This document shows, piece after piece, positions 31,617 through 40,710 of a stretch of 64,000 bases of DNA. The DNA is taken from positions 2,542,001-2,606,000 of the forward strand of contig NZ_LR593886.1 in NCBI RefSeq assembly GCF_901538265.1, written 5' to 3'. The stretch is from Gemmata massiliana (lineage in GTDB: Bacteria; Planctomycetota; Planctomycetia; Gemmatales; Gemmataceae). The notes beneath the pieces were generated by a model. That model was not told the DNA's origin, searched no databases, and saw nothing but the letters and a program-made list of their open reading frames with translations. Both the position numbers and the translations under genes were made by a program. Each line of letters begins with the position of its first letter. Position 1 is the first letter of the stretch.

Positions 31617-32235
31617 ACCACACCGGACCAGAGAACCGCGCGCCCCAACATTGCCCCGGCGCAGAAAACAATGAGGTGGTTGCTCGGGCGTTCCGACCCG
31701 GGTGACCGCGGGCAACTCCCACAGGCGTCACATCGAGTACCTTGATAGTGCCGAGAACCGAAGTGCGACGACACCAAAAGACCGAGTGGGAAGCTCTGGG
31801 CTCGTGCGCGAACTGAGTAAGGAAGCCGGAACCGGTATCGGCAGCGCCATAGTGTCAATTAATTTATATTAAAATAAATAATCAAATTTTTATTGCTGGT
31901 TGTGAGGATCCAAGAGAGCCGGGATTAAAGGCCAGGCTGTGAGGATCAGGAAGTGCCTGCTCGACCTCACCCCGCGTCGCGGTCACTACGAGGATCGACC
32001 TGTTCCTCCGCGAGACGTGCAAGCTCCGGTGGCCCGCGTTGGCCCCGCCCCTGTGGCCCAACCGAACGAACCCAGTTGGGTGAAGACCAATGAGAAGGAC
32101 ATGTTGTCACCGCGGGCGAACGGGAGCGGTAGCATCACTCGGGACGTTTCTCCGGGGCTCCTGAAAGTTCGGTTTGCAACTGTCAGGATCACCCGGAGGG
32201 CGCTAACAACCGCGCAGAATCTTGGAGGTTGCCGT
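31617..32235. other. Intergenic with an AT-rich island, no gene seen
   Basis: The region separates two convergent genes. Bases 31855-31897 are about 85% A+T (AATTAATTTATATTAAAATA and on), which stands out sharply from the GC-rich surroundings. Short repeats such as TGTGAGGATC appear twice (31908 and 31938 regions). No frame is convincing. The island may be a transcription or replication control site or a trace of inserted DNA. Confidence 0.4.
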
Positions 32236-34401
32236 TTAACTGTATGACCAGATGCCCAGGTTCGGGAACTCGGCGAACACGTGGGCGTTATCGTCGATCG
32301 CAACGGCCGGGGAAACGTCTCGCGTCAGAAGAACCCAGCCGGTCGAATCCTTGTACCGGAAGATCCCGTACCCGTTGAAGCTGGCGACCACATCGCCGTT
32401 TGCGTCCACCGCCAGAGCGGACGCGTCGCCGGTCCCCCCGCCGAGGTAACTCCACCCGGTCGCGTCCGTGTACCGCTCGATCCCGTACCCGGTGAACTGC
32501 CCGACCACGTTCCCGTTGGACGCGATCCCGAGCTGGGTCACGTTCGCGTTGGATGTCAACAAGATCCACCCGGTCGACACCTTGTACCGGTACACCCCGT
32601 ACCCCGGGAAGGCCGCGGCCACGTCCCCGTTCGCGTTCACCGCCAGTTGCGACGCGAGCCCCGTGCCCCCGCCCAGCGGCGCCCACCCGGTCGAGGGGGT
32701 GTACTCGTAGACCCCGGACGTGGATCTCGTGGTCGGGCCGTTCCCGTTGAAGTTGGCCACGACCGCCCCGGTGCCGGTGATCCCGACCAGCGTCGCCGGG
32801 TTGGGCCACAGGTGTTGCCACCCGGCGCCCGGCACGTACTCGTACACCCCGTTACTCGACCCGTACTTGGAGAACGTGGCCACCACGTTGCCGCTCGCGC
32901 TCACCGCGATGGCGTCCGCGTCCCCGGTACCCAGTGACACCCAACCCGTGGACGGTTGATACAAGCTGACCCCGTACCCCGGGGACTGGGCCGCCACGAC
33001 CCCGTTCCCGGCCGCGGCCAGGAGGGACGCGTGCCCCGCCGTCGTCTGCACCCAGCCGGTCAACTGGAGGGACCGGAGGGAGGCCAGGACCGAGCTCCGG
33101 GTCCCCACCACGATGTAGTTGTCGAACGAGTAAGTTCCCGAGTACGGTCCCAGGTTCCCGTTCGCGGAGTTGTACTGGGCGTATATGACCCCATACGGGA
33201 CACCGTTGGAGTCCAGGCTCCCCTCCGAGACCCCGTAGCTCAGCGTCAGTGCGCCGCCGGACAGTTGCCGGGACACGATGGCGATCGCGTAGCTCCCGTC
33301 GGTGGTCGATTCGACCACCGGGCCCGCGGGGGTCAGCGTCGCCCCCGGGGACGCGGAGAGCGGGTCCAACTGGTTGGTGGCAAAGTTATACACGCTCATG
33401 CTCGTGAGCGTGCCGGTCGTAAACACGATCTGCTGCACCTGAATGCGCTGGAGCTGGTCGGCCGCCGGGACGTTGATCGTGACCGGTTGGTGGATCACGT
33501 TGTTCAGGCCCCCGAACCCGACCGTGACGTCCTTCGACATGGTGTAGTTCGAGAGCGCCGGCAGCGTCTGGCCCGTCTGGTCCGGATTATACGCCGCCAT
33601 GCCGTTGTCGACCAGCGTCCCGGCCCGGTTCCACAGGGCCATCTGGCTCGTGGTCGTCAGCTCGTTGGACGCGGGTTTCGTGATGCTGGTCAGCACGCTG
33701 GTGGTGGTCGGTTGCCCGATGTCGGTTTCCGATCCGGCCTCGGTCGGGTTGTACCGGACCAGATCCCGGGGGCTCGTTTCCGCGGCCGGGATGCCCCACA
33801 GGGCGGTCTGTTCCAACCGGCCGTCGTCGTGGGTGTTGACGAACTCGAAACCGTTCCAGGTGATCGAATCGACGGCCCCCGCGAACCGCCCCGCGGTTCC
33901 GACCGTGACCCCGCCCAGTCCCCCGACGTCACCGCCGGTCACGGCCGCGTCGCCGTACGCGACGGGCTTCGGGGAACTGGTCAGTTGCGGGTTCAGGGTG
34001 CCCCCGTTGGCATCGATCGCGTACGCCGCGACCGAGTGGTTGGCGCCTTGCTGGAACGATGTGAACTGAGCCGGGATCGTGATCGAGAACCCCCAGTTGT
34101 GGCCCAGGTCACTGCGGTACATGTTGGCCGTTCCCGCCACCGCAAATGTCCCGTCCACGTAGATGTGCACCTGGACGGGTTGGGACGGGACGTCGGGATC
34201 TTCGGCCCACCCGGCGGCGACGTACTGACTGCCCCCGAGGCCGACGACGTCGAGGTACCCGACCGGGCTCGCCGGGTTGTCCCGATCTTCCATCCGCTCC
34301 AGGCGGAGGCAGGCGCGGTAAGGTAGCGTCGCTACCGAATGGTTGTTGCGCGTGCGATAGTCGAAGAGCCGTGCGGCGAGACGGAACGGATTCGTCCTCA
34401 T
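32236..34401 (-). CDS. Secreted repeat protein with planctomycete LERMEDR N-terminal motif
   Basis: The 721-residue protein starts with a basic leader containing LRLERMEDRDNPA, a motif near the start of many Gemmata secreted proteins. The first half includes a domain with VHIYVDGTFAVAGTANM. The second half is a run of about 40-residue repeats of the pattern WxxL-G...A-V-ANGDVAA-FPGYGVYRYK, with GYG and W repeated; they resemble tectonin-like or beta-propeller blades. It probably acts outside the cytoplasm in the envelope or matrix. I chose ATG 34401 because GGAGAC lies just upstream and the residues before it (from 34458) do not resemble a leader. Confidence 0.85.
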   Translation of the reverse strand: MRTNPFRLAARLFDYRTRNNHSVATLPYRACLRLERMEDRDNPASPVGYLDVVGLGGSQYVAAGWAEDPDVPSQPVQVHIYVDGTFAVAGTANMYRSDLGHNWGFSITIPAQFTSFQQGANHSVAAYAIDANGGTLNPQLTSSPKPVAYGDAAVTGGDVGGLGGVTVGTAGRFAGAVDSITWNGFEFVNTHDDGRLEQTALWGIPAAETSPRDLVRYNPTEAGSETDIGQPTTTSVLTSITKPASNELTTTSQMALWNRAGTLVDNGMAAYNPDQTGQTLPALSNYTMSKDVTVGFGGLNNVIHQPVTINVPAADQLQRIQVQQIVFTTGTLTSMSVYNFATNQLDPLSASPGATLTPAGPVVESTTDGSYAIAIVSRQLSGGALTLSYGVSEGSLDSNGVPYGVIYAQYNSANGNLGPYSGTYSFDNYIVVGTRSSVLASLRSLQLTGWVQTTAGHASLLAAAGNGVVAAQSPGYGVSLYQPSTGWVSLGTGDADAIAVSASGNVVATFSKYGSSNGVYEYVPGAGWQHLWPNPATLVGITGTGAVVANFNGNGPTTRSTSGVYEYTPSTGWAPLGGGTGLASQLAVNANGDVAAAFPGYGVYRYKVSTGWILLTSNANVTQLGIASNGNVVGQFTGYGIERYTDATGWSYLGGGTGDASALAVDANGDVVASFNGYGIFRYKDSTGWVLLTRDVSPAVAIDDNAHVFAEFPNLGIWSYS

Positions 34402-34616
34402 GATGAAGTCTCCAGCAAACGACGTAGTGCGTGGCGGCTGGCAACCGGCCATGAACATATCTGTCAGCTAAATGGCACGCTATAAGAATTCAATAAATAA
34501 TTTTATGTTGTGCGGGCTGGGTCGCTATTTGCCCCGGCCCGTAGTAGTGCCCTGGCACGAGTTGTTGAGGCGGACGATGCGCTACAAAAGAACGTGATTT
34601 TTGCCTTGCCGACCGT

Positions 34617-34910
34617 TCATTTCAGCCGATCGGCGATAAGCGGATTCCCTTTCATGGGGAGCAATCCCTCGCGCTGGTAACGCAGTAATTCCGGGTGACT
34701 GATGCACCAGGCCGGGAACGCGCCCCGACCGGACAGGCGCTTTTCGGCGCGGACGCGCCCGAGCCGGCACCACTCGCGGCACGTGAACTCGGCGCGCCCG
34801 ACGATCCGGGCGAACTCCTCGACCGAGTACCATTCCCGGACCTGCTGCCGCTCGACGAGGACGACGAGCATCGCCTCGATATTCTCCAACCGCTCTTCGA
34901 CGGTCATCAC
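34617..34910 (-). CDS. Small HTH/excisionase-like DNA-binding protein
   Basis: The 97-residue protein has a helical start (MMTVEERLENIEAMLVVLVE) and then a winged-helix segment of MerR/excisionase type (YSVEEFARIVGRAEFTCREW, then GRVRAEKRL and a WCISHPELLRYQ). It should bind DNA. It is the last gene of the block and lies 58 bases after the second HTH gene, in the order seen in integrative elements where a recombination directionality factor is next to DNA-mobility genes. The partner integrase is not adjacent. Confidence 0.75.
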   Translation of the reverse strand: MMTVEERLENIEAMLVVLVERQQVREWYSVEEFARIVGRAEFTCREWCRLGRVRAEKRLSGRGAFPAWCISHPELLRYQREGLLPMKGNPLIADRLK

Positions 34911-34968
34911 GGCACCTCTCGATCTCGGGGGCTTTCACGAATGCAGACACCGGGGGGCGGTCTTTCCA

Positions 34969-35193
34969 TCAAGGGTCTTTTCGGTGGTTCTCGCTGTGTT
35001 CCGAGCAACTCCTTCGCGCCCCTACCTTGAATGCGGACAACACCCCGTCGAGAGCCTCGACGGCGATTCGAATCGTGCCGCGCTTGCCTTTGCGCCCCAT
35101 GCGCGTGTGGGGCAGCGTGCCGTCGGCGCACCACGCGTACACCAGCGACTCGGAAACGCACGCGTGCTCCGCTGCTTCTGTGACCGTAAGCAC
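34969..35193 (-). CDS. Excisionase-family DNA-binding protein (HTH_17 type)
   Basis: The 74-residue protein starts at GTG 35193 with GGAGGAG upstream. It has the excisionase pattern LTVTEAAEHACVSESLVYAW, then GTLPHTRMGRKGKRGTIRI, which is the winged-helix wing typical of HTH_17 proteins. It should bind DNA near recombination or partition sites. The stop of the preceding small membrane gene (35195-35197) lies just upstream of the GTG (TGACGTG), so the two are likely translationally coupled. With the gene at 34617-34910 there are two related DNA-binding proteins in the block. Confidence 0.85.
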   Translation of the reverse strand: MLTVTEAAEHACVSESLVYAWCADGTLPHTRMGRKGKRGTIRIAVEALDGVLSAFKVGARRSCSEHSENHRKDP

Positions 35194-35194
35194 G

Positions 35195-35380
35195 TCACTC
35201 CTCCCGTAAAAAGAGCCCTTCGGCCCGTGACTCGGACCTTCTCTTCCGCGCGTCCCGCCTCCTCACGGGATCACCCGCCAATACCAATTTTCTGACGGCC
35301 AGCCCGGCGACGGTGTGCAGCAGGTTGGCGGTCGCCACCACGTATAACGCGGCGACGACCACACAACCGAGCACCCGCAT
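35195..35380 (-). CDS. Small membrane protein
   Basis: The 61-residue protein has one hydrophobic helix at about 4-28 (VLGCVVVAALYVVATANLLH) followed by a strongly basic tail (RRRDARKRRSESR). The likely topology is a single span with a cytoplasmic C-terminus. AAGAAA lies upstream of the ATG. Its end overlaps the ribosome site of the next gene, which fits an operon with coupled translation. I do not recognise the family. Confidence 0.6.
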   Translation of the reverse strand: MRVLGCVVVAALYVVATANLLHTVAGLAVRKLVLAGDPVRRRDARKRRSESRAEGLFLREE

Positions 35381-35389
35381 TTCGGTTTC

Positions 35390-35575
35390 TTAATTGTCGG
35401 ATGGGGACCACTGTCGGAATTCCAAGCACGCGACAATGGCCGTTTCGATGTGTTGCTTGAACCGCTCGTACTGTTCCGAGGGCTTGAGTTTCAGGATCTC
35501 GGGGAGGACATTGAACAGGTGCGCCGCCGACGAGGCGGCCACATCCTCCCGGAGTGCATCGAGACCGTGTGGCAT
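35390..35575 (-). CDS. Small hypothetical protein
   Basis: The 61-residue protein is helical and rich in Leu, Glu and Lys (MPHGLDALREDVAASSAAHL, then NVLPEILKLKPSEQYERFKQ). The frame is open further upstream, to 35974, but the ATG at 35575 has GGGGAG just before it and the earlier part overlaps the real gene at 35599-36090 in another frame. No domain is recognised. It lies 23 bases from the upstream gene and is probably co-transcribed. Confidence 0.65.
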   Translation of the reverse strand: MPHGLDALREDVAASSAAHLFNVLPEILKLKPSEQYERFKQHIETAIVACLEFRQWSPSDN

Positions 35576-35598
35576 GGTTCTCCCCAATGAGCGTCGGG

Positions 35599-36090
35599 TC
35601 AGATCTGTCCGGCGTCGCGCAGTTTGGTGTCGAAGTCGAGGACCTCGGACAGGAGCACGTCGCACAGGTACTCGAACGTGCTCACGTCCATGCCCGCGAT
35701 GAAGGCGCAGTAAGTGAGCGCGAAGCGGCACGGACCCGGCGCGTTGGTCGCCTGCCACGCGCCCAGGGGCAGGCGCGTGTTGCGCCCCAGCAGGTACTTC
35801 AGGACGTCCGGTTCGGGGCTCACGTTCGCCGCGCTGCGCACCGCGAACGCGGCGAACTTGCCGGTGCCCCCGGCCGTGATCGTGAGCTGCCGCTGTCCGA
35901 CCACCGGGTCGTCGAACAACAGGGCGACGGACGAGTCGTCGCGCGCGTGGATCGGTATTCGAGCCGCCTCGCACAGGCGGGTGACCGCTTCCATCCCGGC
36001 CGCCGTCGCGGCCCCGTGGCGCAGGGTTTCCGCAGCCGCTGAGGCAAACCCGCCGAGAAAGCCCTTGAGCCCGTCACTGAAAATCGACAT
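35599..36090 (-). CDS. Hypothetical protein, possibly YbjN-like
   Basis: The 163-residue protein has an N-terminal helical part (MSIFSDGLKGFLGGFASAAA) and a C-terminal half reading like the YbjN/type-III-chaperone fold (GKFAAFAVRSAANVSPEP, then CRFALTYCAFIAGMDVSTFE). This assignment is tentative. There is no signal peptide. It belongs to the same-strand block of small genes between the coupling protein and the HTH genes. Its function in the element is unknown. Confidence 0.75.
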   Translation of the reverse strand: MSIFSDGLKGFLGGFASAAAETLRHGAATAAGMEAVTRLCEAARIPIHARDDSSVALLFDDPVVGQRQLTITAGGTGKFAAFAVRSAANVSPEPDVLKYLLGRNTRLPLGAWQATNAPGPCRFALTYCAFIAGMDVSTFEYLCDVLLSEVLDFDTKLRDAGQI

Positions 36091-36123
36091 GAAAGTGCTC
36101 CGTAAGTTCGAGGTGTTACGACG

Positions 36124-36306
36124 TCAATCGTTGCTGAACCACGAGTCGAACCAGGAGATCAGAACCCCCCGGCTCACCTCTTGGACCGTTTCGTTGTCGA
36201 GAATCTTGCCCGCGGCGTTGGCGATGTCCTTGGTCGTCTCAATGACGCTCCAGACACTGAAGCACAAGACCCCGATCACCAGCAGGACGAACGTTTCGCA
36301 GCTCAT
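36124..36306 (-). CDS. Small membrane protein
   Basis: The 60-residue protein has one hydrophobic helix at its start (CETFVLLVIGVLCFSVWSVI) and then a polar, acidic segment (ETTKDIANAAGKILDNETVQ). The ATG at 36306 follows GAGGGC. It lies between two other small genes and is probably part of the same transcript. I do not recognise the family. Confidence 0.65.
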   Translation of the reverse strand: MSCETFVLLVIGVLCFSVWSVIETTKDIANAAGKILDNETVQEVSRGVLISWFDSWFSND

Positions 36307-36385
36307 GACATTGCCCTCGTTTTGAATCGATGTGAATGAGACCGTGACGTGCCCCGGCGCCGTCGGACGCCGGGGACACAGGTAA

Positions 36386-36664
36386 CTACATCCCCCGCCC
36401 GCCGCGCCCCCGCGCTTGGTACACACCCGGCGACGCGAGGCCGTTGTTGTCTTGCTCCACGTGCGCCGCCATGACGAACGCGTCCGCGCGGAACAAACCG
36501 GCCGCGAGTTCGCTAGCACCTTGGGCCCCGAGGCGCTTGAGCTCGGACCCGACATCGTGAATGATCTTGGACAGCGAGAGGCCCGGCGCGACGGCCTGGA
36601 CCCCGTCCTTGACGGCTTGGGCCACCCCGATGGGGGCGCCGGACTCTGGCGTGCGCTTCGACAT
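36386..36664 (-). CDS. Small hypothetical protein
   Basis: The 92-residue protein is Ala/Gly-rich with helical segments (APIGVAQAVKDGVQAVAPG, then LKRLGAQGASELAAGLFRAD) and a glycine/arginine tail (ARGRGGRGM). It starts three bases after the coupling-protein stop (36668), so translation is likely coupled. No domain is recognised. Its position directly after a VirD4-type gene suggests a part in DNA transfer or its control, which is inference. Confidence 0.65.
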   Translation of the reverse strand: MSKRTPESGAPIGVAQAVKDGVQAVAPGLSLSKIIHDVGSELKRLGAQGASELAAGLFRADAFVMAAHVEQDNNGLASPGVYQARGRGGRGM

Positions 36665-36667
36665 ACA

Positions 36668-38374
36668 TCACCTCCCGAATTGGAAACCGAACCAGGCGGC
36701 CGTGGACGCCACGGCCAGCGCTGCCGCGAGCAGGAACAGCAGGACCGCGTGAACGAGTGACTTGGTCAGTCCCGGGGCGCGCGCGGGCGACCCGAGATAG
36801 TGGGGGATCAACCACGTCCAAAAGGGCCGCAGCCCCGGGGCCAGCACGATGGCCACCCGCTCGGGCAGATTCAGTACCTCCGACGGGGTCAGCAGCCTGC
36901 GCCCCAAATAGCTCCAGTTATCGTTGGCGCTCGTCGAGGATCCGTAAGTGCCCCCTTGGGGCGAAGTCTGGTGGGACGAGCCGGACCCGGTCCCGCCGCT
37001 TGCGGTGACGATCGTCTCGTCCCCGAGCAGATTGCTCACCAGTTCCGCCGTGGCCCAATCGTTCACCCCGAAGAAAATCTTGCTCGTGTTCGACAAAAGC
37101 GTCATGTCGCCGCCATCGCTGTAACAGGACCTGAGCTGGCCGAGGGACTGATAATAGAGCTGGAGCCGAATTCCGTACCCTCTGAATTTATCCAGTGCGT
37201 CATCTACAACAGTCATGCGGCCAAGTGAGGCGGCTTCGTCCAACACGAAGTTCACTTTGGTTGTCTGCTGCAACCCGCCGCGCACCACGGCCTTCATCAG
37301 CGTGGTGAGCCACAGCCTCAGGAGCGGGACCTGCGTGCGCTGGTGCTCGGGCGGCACGATCAGGTAGACCGACATCTTCCGGTCGAGCAGCCAGGCCGGG
37401 TCGAATGTGCTGCGAGTGCTGCTCTCTGCGGTCGCGAGCGTGTCCAAGTATCGCATGACCCGATTGGTAGTCGTTAAAACGCTCGCCAGTTCTTCGCCCT
37501 GGAACTGGGTGAGTTGGAAGCACAGGCGCGAGAGCATTCCGCCCCACGCGTCCGAGGCGCACCCGACCCGGATCGCGAGTTGGATTTTGGCCGGGTTGGT
37601 GAGGATCGAACGGACGGACTGTAGGTTGCGGTCGGCGTCTGCGGCACAGGCAATGACGACGGCCGTGATCGCGGTGATCCAAGTTTCGGCACTGTCCAGC
37701 CAGTGGGGCTCCTTTTCGTGGCCGGAGCGCACGACGATGGCCTCGGCGAGGCTGCGGATGTGGTCGAGCGCGGTCGGTGCGTCGCGGTCGATAAAATCGA
37801 GTACGTTCAGGCAATCCGGTGTCTCGGTGACAACCCGGAACGGATCGAGCAGGACCACGTGGTGTCGCATGCGGGCGCGTGCGGCTCTCGTCAGGAAGGC
37901 ATTCTCGCCCTTGTAGTCGAGAACGACGCACGACTCGCGGCTGGACAATAAGAACGGGACGATAAGCGAGACACCCTTCCCGGCGCCGGTCGGCGCGAAG
38001 CACGCGACGTGGACCGCACGGGTTAGCCGGACCAGGAACTTGGGGTCCTTCTGGAGCGCCTGGAGGAATTTCTGACAGGAGGCCCGGTTGTCGAGGCGCG
38101 AATTGAACAGCGCTCCGACTCCCTCCGAGAGCGAGACCGTACCGGTGTGCTCCCCGACGCCGAGTCCGGGGCCCTCGAACATGTGCGCCAGTTCGCGCGT
38201 CGTGGCCCATCGCGACGACCCGTGGGCGACCGACTGGTGCCCCTTGCGGTACGCGAGCGCGATGAGAAGCGCGGCAAGCGCCAGCCACACGAACGGGATC
38301 TGGCACGCGGCGAGGATAGCGGCGCCGACCGCCAGCAGGACGGCGAGGATCAGCAGGATGCGGCACAGTTGCAT
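36668..38374 (-). CDS. VirD4/TraG-type conjugation coupling ATPase
   Basis: The 568-residue protein has two N-terminal membrane helices (about 2-22 and 25-45) and the AAA-type motor of type IV coupling proteins. Walker A is APTGAGKGVSLIVPFLL (after VACF), Walker B is NFVLDEAASLG, and the downstream region includes DALDKFRGYGIRLQLYYQSL, typical of TraG/VirD4. Coupling proteins deliver DNA-protein complexes to a secretion channel. The C-terminus has another hydrophobic stretch (LVHAVLLFLLAAALAVASTA). I chose ATG 38374, with AGGGAG upstream, over the open frame to 38464. There is no relaxase or channel gene in the window. Confidence 0.9.
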   Translation of the reverse strand: MQLCRILLILAVLLAVGAAILAACQIPFVWLALAALLIALAYRKGHQSVAHGSSRWATTRELAHMFEGPGLGVGEHTGTVSLSEGVGALFNSRLDNRASCQKFLQALQKDPKFLVRLTRAVHVACFAPTGAGKGVSLIVPFLLSSRESCVVLDYKGENAFLTRAARARMRHHVVLLDPFRVVTETPDCLNVLDFIDRDAPTALDHIRSLAEAIVVRSGHEKEPHWLDSAETWITAITAVVIACAADADRNLQSVRSILTNPAKIQLAIRVGCASDAWGGMLSRLCFQLTQFQGEELASVLTTTNRVMRYLDTLATAESSTRSTFDPAWLLDRKMSVYLIVPPEHQRTQVPLLRLWLTTLMKAVVRGGLQQTTKVNFVLDEAASLGRMTVVDDALDKFRGYGIRLQLYYQSLGQLRSCYSDGGDMTLLSNTSKIFFGVNDWATAELVSNLLGDETIVTASGGTGSGSSHQTSPQGGTYGSSTSANDNWSYLGRRLLTPSEVLNLPERVAIVLAPGLRPFWTWLIPHYLGSPARAPGLTKSLVHAVLLFLLAAALAVASTAAWFGFQFGR

Positions 38375-38520
38375 GGCGCTCCCTGGGTGAAGTGACGTTC
38401 GACATCGTGGTCCTTTCGGGTTCGTGGATGTTGATCGGGTGGAGTGGATTCCGGCTCGGGTCACTGCGAGTCGGGTACTGTGTTCACCTCCACGCGCGTG
38501 CCGAGGTGTGGGTGCGGCTC

Positions 38521-38652
38521 TTATCCGGGAGCACCGGTCTCGGGATCGTCATCGTGATCCGGGACGTCCGGGCCGCCGTCGGTGAGCCACTGACCGAAGT
38601 CGGGTGGTGAGGTATCGTCCGGATCGGGGACGGGGTCGGTGAACGCGGTCAT
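38521..38652 (-). CDS. Small acidic hypothetical protein
   Basis: The 43-residue protein is acidic and proline-rich (MTAFTDPVPDPDDTSPPDFG, then WLTDGGPDVPDHDDDPETG). A GGAGG ribosome site lies just upstream of the ATG at 38652, which is the main support for it. It sits between ParB and the coupling-protein gene on the same strand. It may be disordered and act as an adaptor, but no function is recognised. Confidence 0.6.
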   Translation of the reverse strand: MTAFTDPVPDPDDTSPPDFGQWLTDGGPDVPDHDDDPETGAPG

Positions 38653-38729
38653 GCGAACCTCCGGGGCCAAAAGACCTCGTGTACGTGTGAAAGACGGACG
38701 AACATTTCGGGGGCGGTCGCGTGTCGGGC

Positions 38730-39548
38730 TCAATCACCGGTGGCCCGGGATCGGTCGGCCATCATGCGCTGCCAGGTGCGCACGTCGTATTGGGCGTCCA
38801 CCGCTTTGAGCGCTTCCTTGCGTGCGTCCGAGAGGATCCGGAGCACGTCCGCCATCGCGAGTTCGGTCCCTGTGAGGTTCACCACCGTGTTCCCCGGCAG
38901 TACGATCTTCACCCGCGCGAGCCGAACCGTGGATTCGGGACCGAGGACCGTGGCCGGCGCGTGCTTCCGCAGGTGAGCGGTGAGCGCGGCGCGGGAGAGG
39001 CCGCGCGCGACCCGGGCGAGTTCCAATTGCTTGGCGGGGTCGGGTTCCTGGCCGATCAGGTGCGCCTTCGAGGGATCGAGTTCGCCCGCGTTGACCAGCT
39101 TTTGCACCTCGGGGCACAGCTTGAGTAGGGCCAGCGAGCGGCTCACCTGGGCTTCGCTCACCTGGACCGACTCTGCGAGTTGCCGAGCGTTCCACTGGTT
39201 TGTGTCCAGCATGTTGCGAAACAGCTGAGCCCGATCGACGGGCGGGAGCGCCTGGTGGTGCGCGTCGATGGACTGTTGAGTCATCAACAGTTCGGCGTGG
39301 GTGGGTTCCTTGCCCAGGTCGAGGGCCAGTAACTCGGTGAGGCCGACGAGCCGGGCCCCTTGGAGGCGGCGCCCGCCGTCGCACAGGACGAACCGATCGC
39401 CCGCGGAGTACCCGATGACAGGGACCTGCTGGCCGTGGGCTCGCATGTTGAATCCGAGTTGCCGGCAGTGCTCGGGATCGAGAGCCGAGCGCGGCTGCGA
39501 CGGGTAATCGCACCGCGCGACCGGGACGCGTTTCAGTTGCGGGACCAT
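38730..39548 (-). CDS. ParB/Spo0J-type partition protein
   Basis: The 272-residue protein has the ParB N-terminal domain (DRFVLCDGGRRLQGARLVGL, which is the GxRR-type CTP/DNA-clamp motif) and the central HTH (QLAESVQVSEAQVSRSLALL). It ends in a C-terminal helical part without a clear dimer domain. Such proteins bind parS-like sites and load onto DNA. I chose ATG 39548, preceded by AAGGAA, since the frame upstream to 39833 has no ParB-like sequence. No ParA is beside it; the AAA ATPase upstream may take that place, which is inference. Confidence 0.9.
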   Translation of the reverse strand: MVPQLKRVPVARCDYPSQPRSALDPEHCRQLGFNMRAHGQQVPVIGYSAGDRFVLCDGGRRLQGARLVGLTELLALDLGKEPTHAELLMTQQSIDAHHQALPPVDRAQLFRNMLDTNQWNARQLAESVQVSEAQVSRSLALLKLCPEVQKLVNAGELDPSKAHLIGQEPDPAKQLELARVARGLSRAALTAHLRKHAPATVLGPESTVRLARVKIVLPGNTVVNLTGTELAMADVLRILSDARKEALKAVDAQYDVRTWQRMMADRSRATGD

Positions 39549-39729
39549 CGGGGTTCCTTTCACACGGCGGGTGAAGGTGTCGGGCGAGCCGGCACCAATA
39601 AAGACGCTGGCGCGCACCTCAAGCCGGGGAAAAAAGACGGCCGCGGGAATGCCCCGCGGCCGAACGTTGAGACTGTGCGACTGTCTGCGTTTTGGAGTGC
39701 TCGGTGCGTCCGGTGGCGGTCTCAAAATC

Positions 39730-40587
39730 TCACGGCTGCGGCACCGCGCCGGTCCGCTCGGGCACCGGGATCGTACCGAGGGTTTGAAGCTTCTTGAGGT
39801 ACCGGAAGTAACTGGCCCGCGACCCGGACCCACCCGCGACGAATGCCTGGACCCGGCCTTCCTCGGTGGCGAACGACAGGTCCGCCCGCAGGGCCGCGAC
39901 CCGGGCCAACTTGCCGCTCTTCCACTGGCGGTGCAGCAGGGTTCGCCAATCGAGCCCCGCGTCCTTCATGGCCCGGGCCTTGACGTAGTCTCGCATGGAT
40001 AAACCCGGGATCAGTCCGAGCCAGGCCCCGATGAACGCGTAGATCTCCCGGTCCGTGAACCAGTCGGCCACGGCCTCGTGGATCGTGGCCGCGGTCGGCT
40101 GGAACAAGAGCGGCTGGCCCCGGTCGATCATGGCGACCACCGAGGCGCTGATGGCCCGGAGCCGGTTGGTGATGACCAGGACCGGGCTCGACGTCCGGAA
40201 CTCGGGCGGGACCCCGCGCTCCGCGAGGAGCCGGGTGGTGGAGTCCCAGCGGAGCGTCTTGACCGCGTTGGTCTGACAGAGCGCGTTCATCAGGGTCAGC
40301 TTGCCGGGGTCGGTCAGCAGGCTCGTCTCGTCGTCGATCACGACCGGCTCGTCGCGGTGCCGGTACAGGGTGCAGTACATGGCCAGTTTGGTCGCGTGGC
40401 AGTCGATCCAGGCGTGCGGGCTCCCGTCGAGCGCGGCCATTGCCCGCTGGGACTTGCCCAGGCCCGGGCGCCCGATCAGGAACAGCAGATGGAACTTGCT
40501 GGCGACGAACCCGGCGAGCCAGGGGGTTAGTTCGTCGAAGGAGCGCACGGTGATCGAGCGCGAGAGCCGGTCGGCGGGGGCTTTCAT
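39730..40587 (-). CDS. AAA-type ATPase in a partition/replication-like context
   Basis: The 285-residue protein has Walker A GRPGLGKSQ (preceded by LLFLI), Walker B PVVIDDETS, a sensor-type segment VLVITNRLRA and a C-terminal helical region (GLSMRDYVKARAMKDAG to SRASYFRYLKKLQ). The pattern fits AAA+ proteins of phage or plasmid origin, but no exact family is assigned. It is one gene upstream of ParB with 180 bases between them. The start is taken at ATG 40587 with GAGAG upstream; a TTG at 40593 would add two residues. A role in DNA loading or partition is inferred. Confidence 0.8.
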   Translation of the reverse strand: MKAPADRLSRSITVRSFDELTPWLAGFVASKFHLLFLIGRPGLGKSQRAMAALDGSPHAWIDCHATKLAMYCTLYRHRDEPVVIDDETSLLTDPGKLTLMNALCQTNAVKTLRWDSTTRLLAERGVPPEFRTSSPVLVITNRLRAISASVVAMIDRGQPLLFQPTAATIHEAVADWFTDREIYAFIGAWLGLIPGLSMRDYVKARAMKDAGLDWRTLLHRQWKSGKLARVAALRADLSFATEEGRVQAFVAGGSGSRASYFRYLKKLQTLGTIPVPERTGAVPQP

Positions 40588-40710
40588 GGGCAACTCTCGG
40601 TGAGGGGCAGCCGCTCGTGCGACCGCCGCGAGGTGAATAAAGGCCGGAGGAACGAATTTCGGTTGGGGCCGCCGGGTTCACGTGAACCCGGCGGGGTAGT
40701 CTTAAAGGCA

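Noticed and set aside
32956-34326. 456-codon open frame on the plus strand
   Set aside because: It is the antisense of the secreted repeat protein and is very rich in Arg, Gly and Pro; the minus strand has the leader motif and regular repeats.
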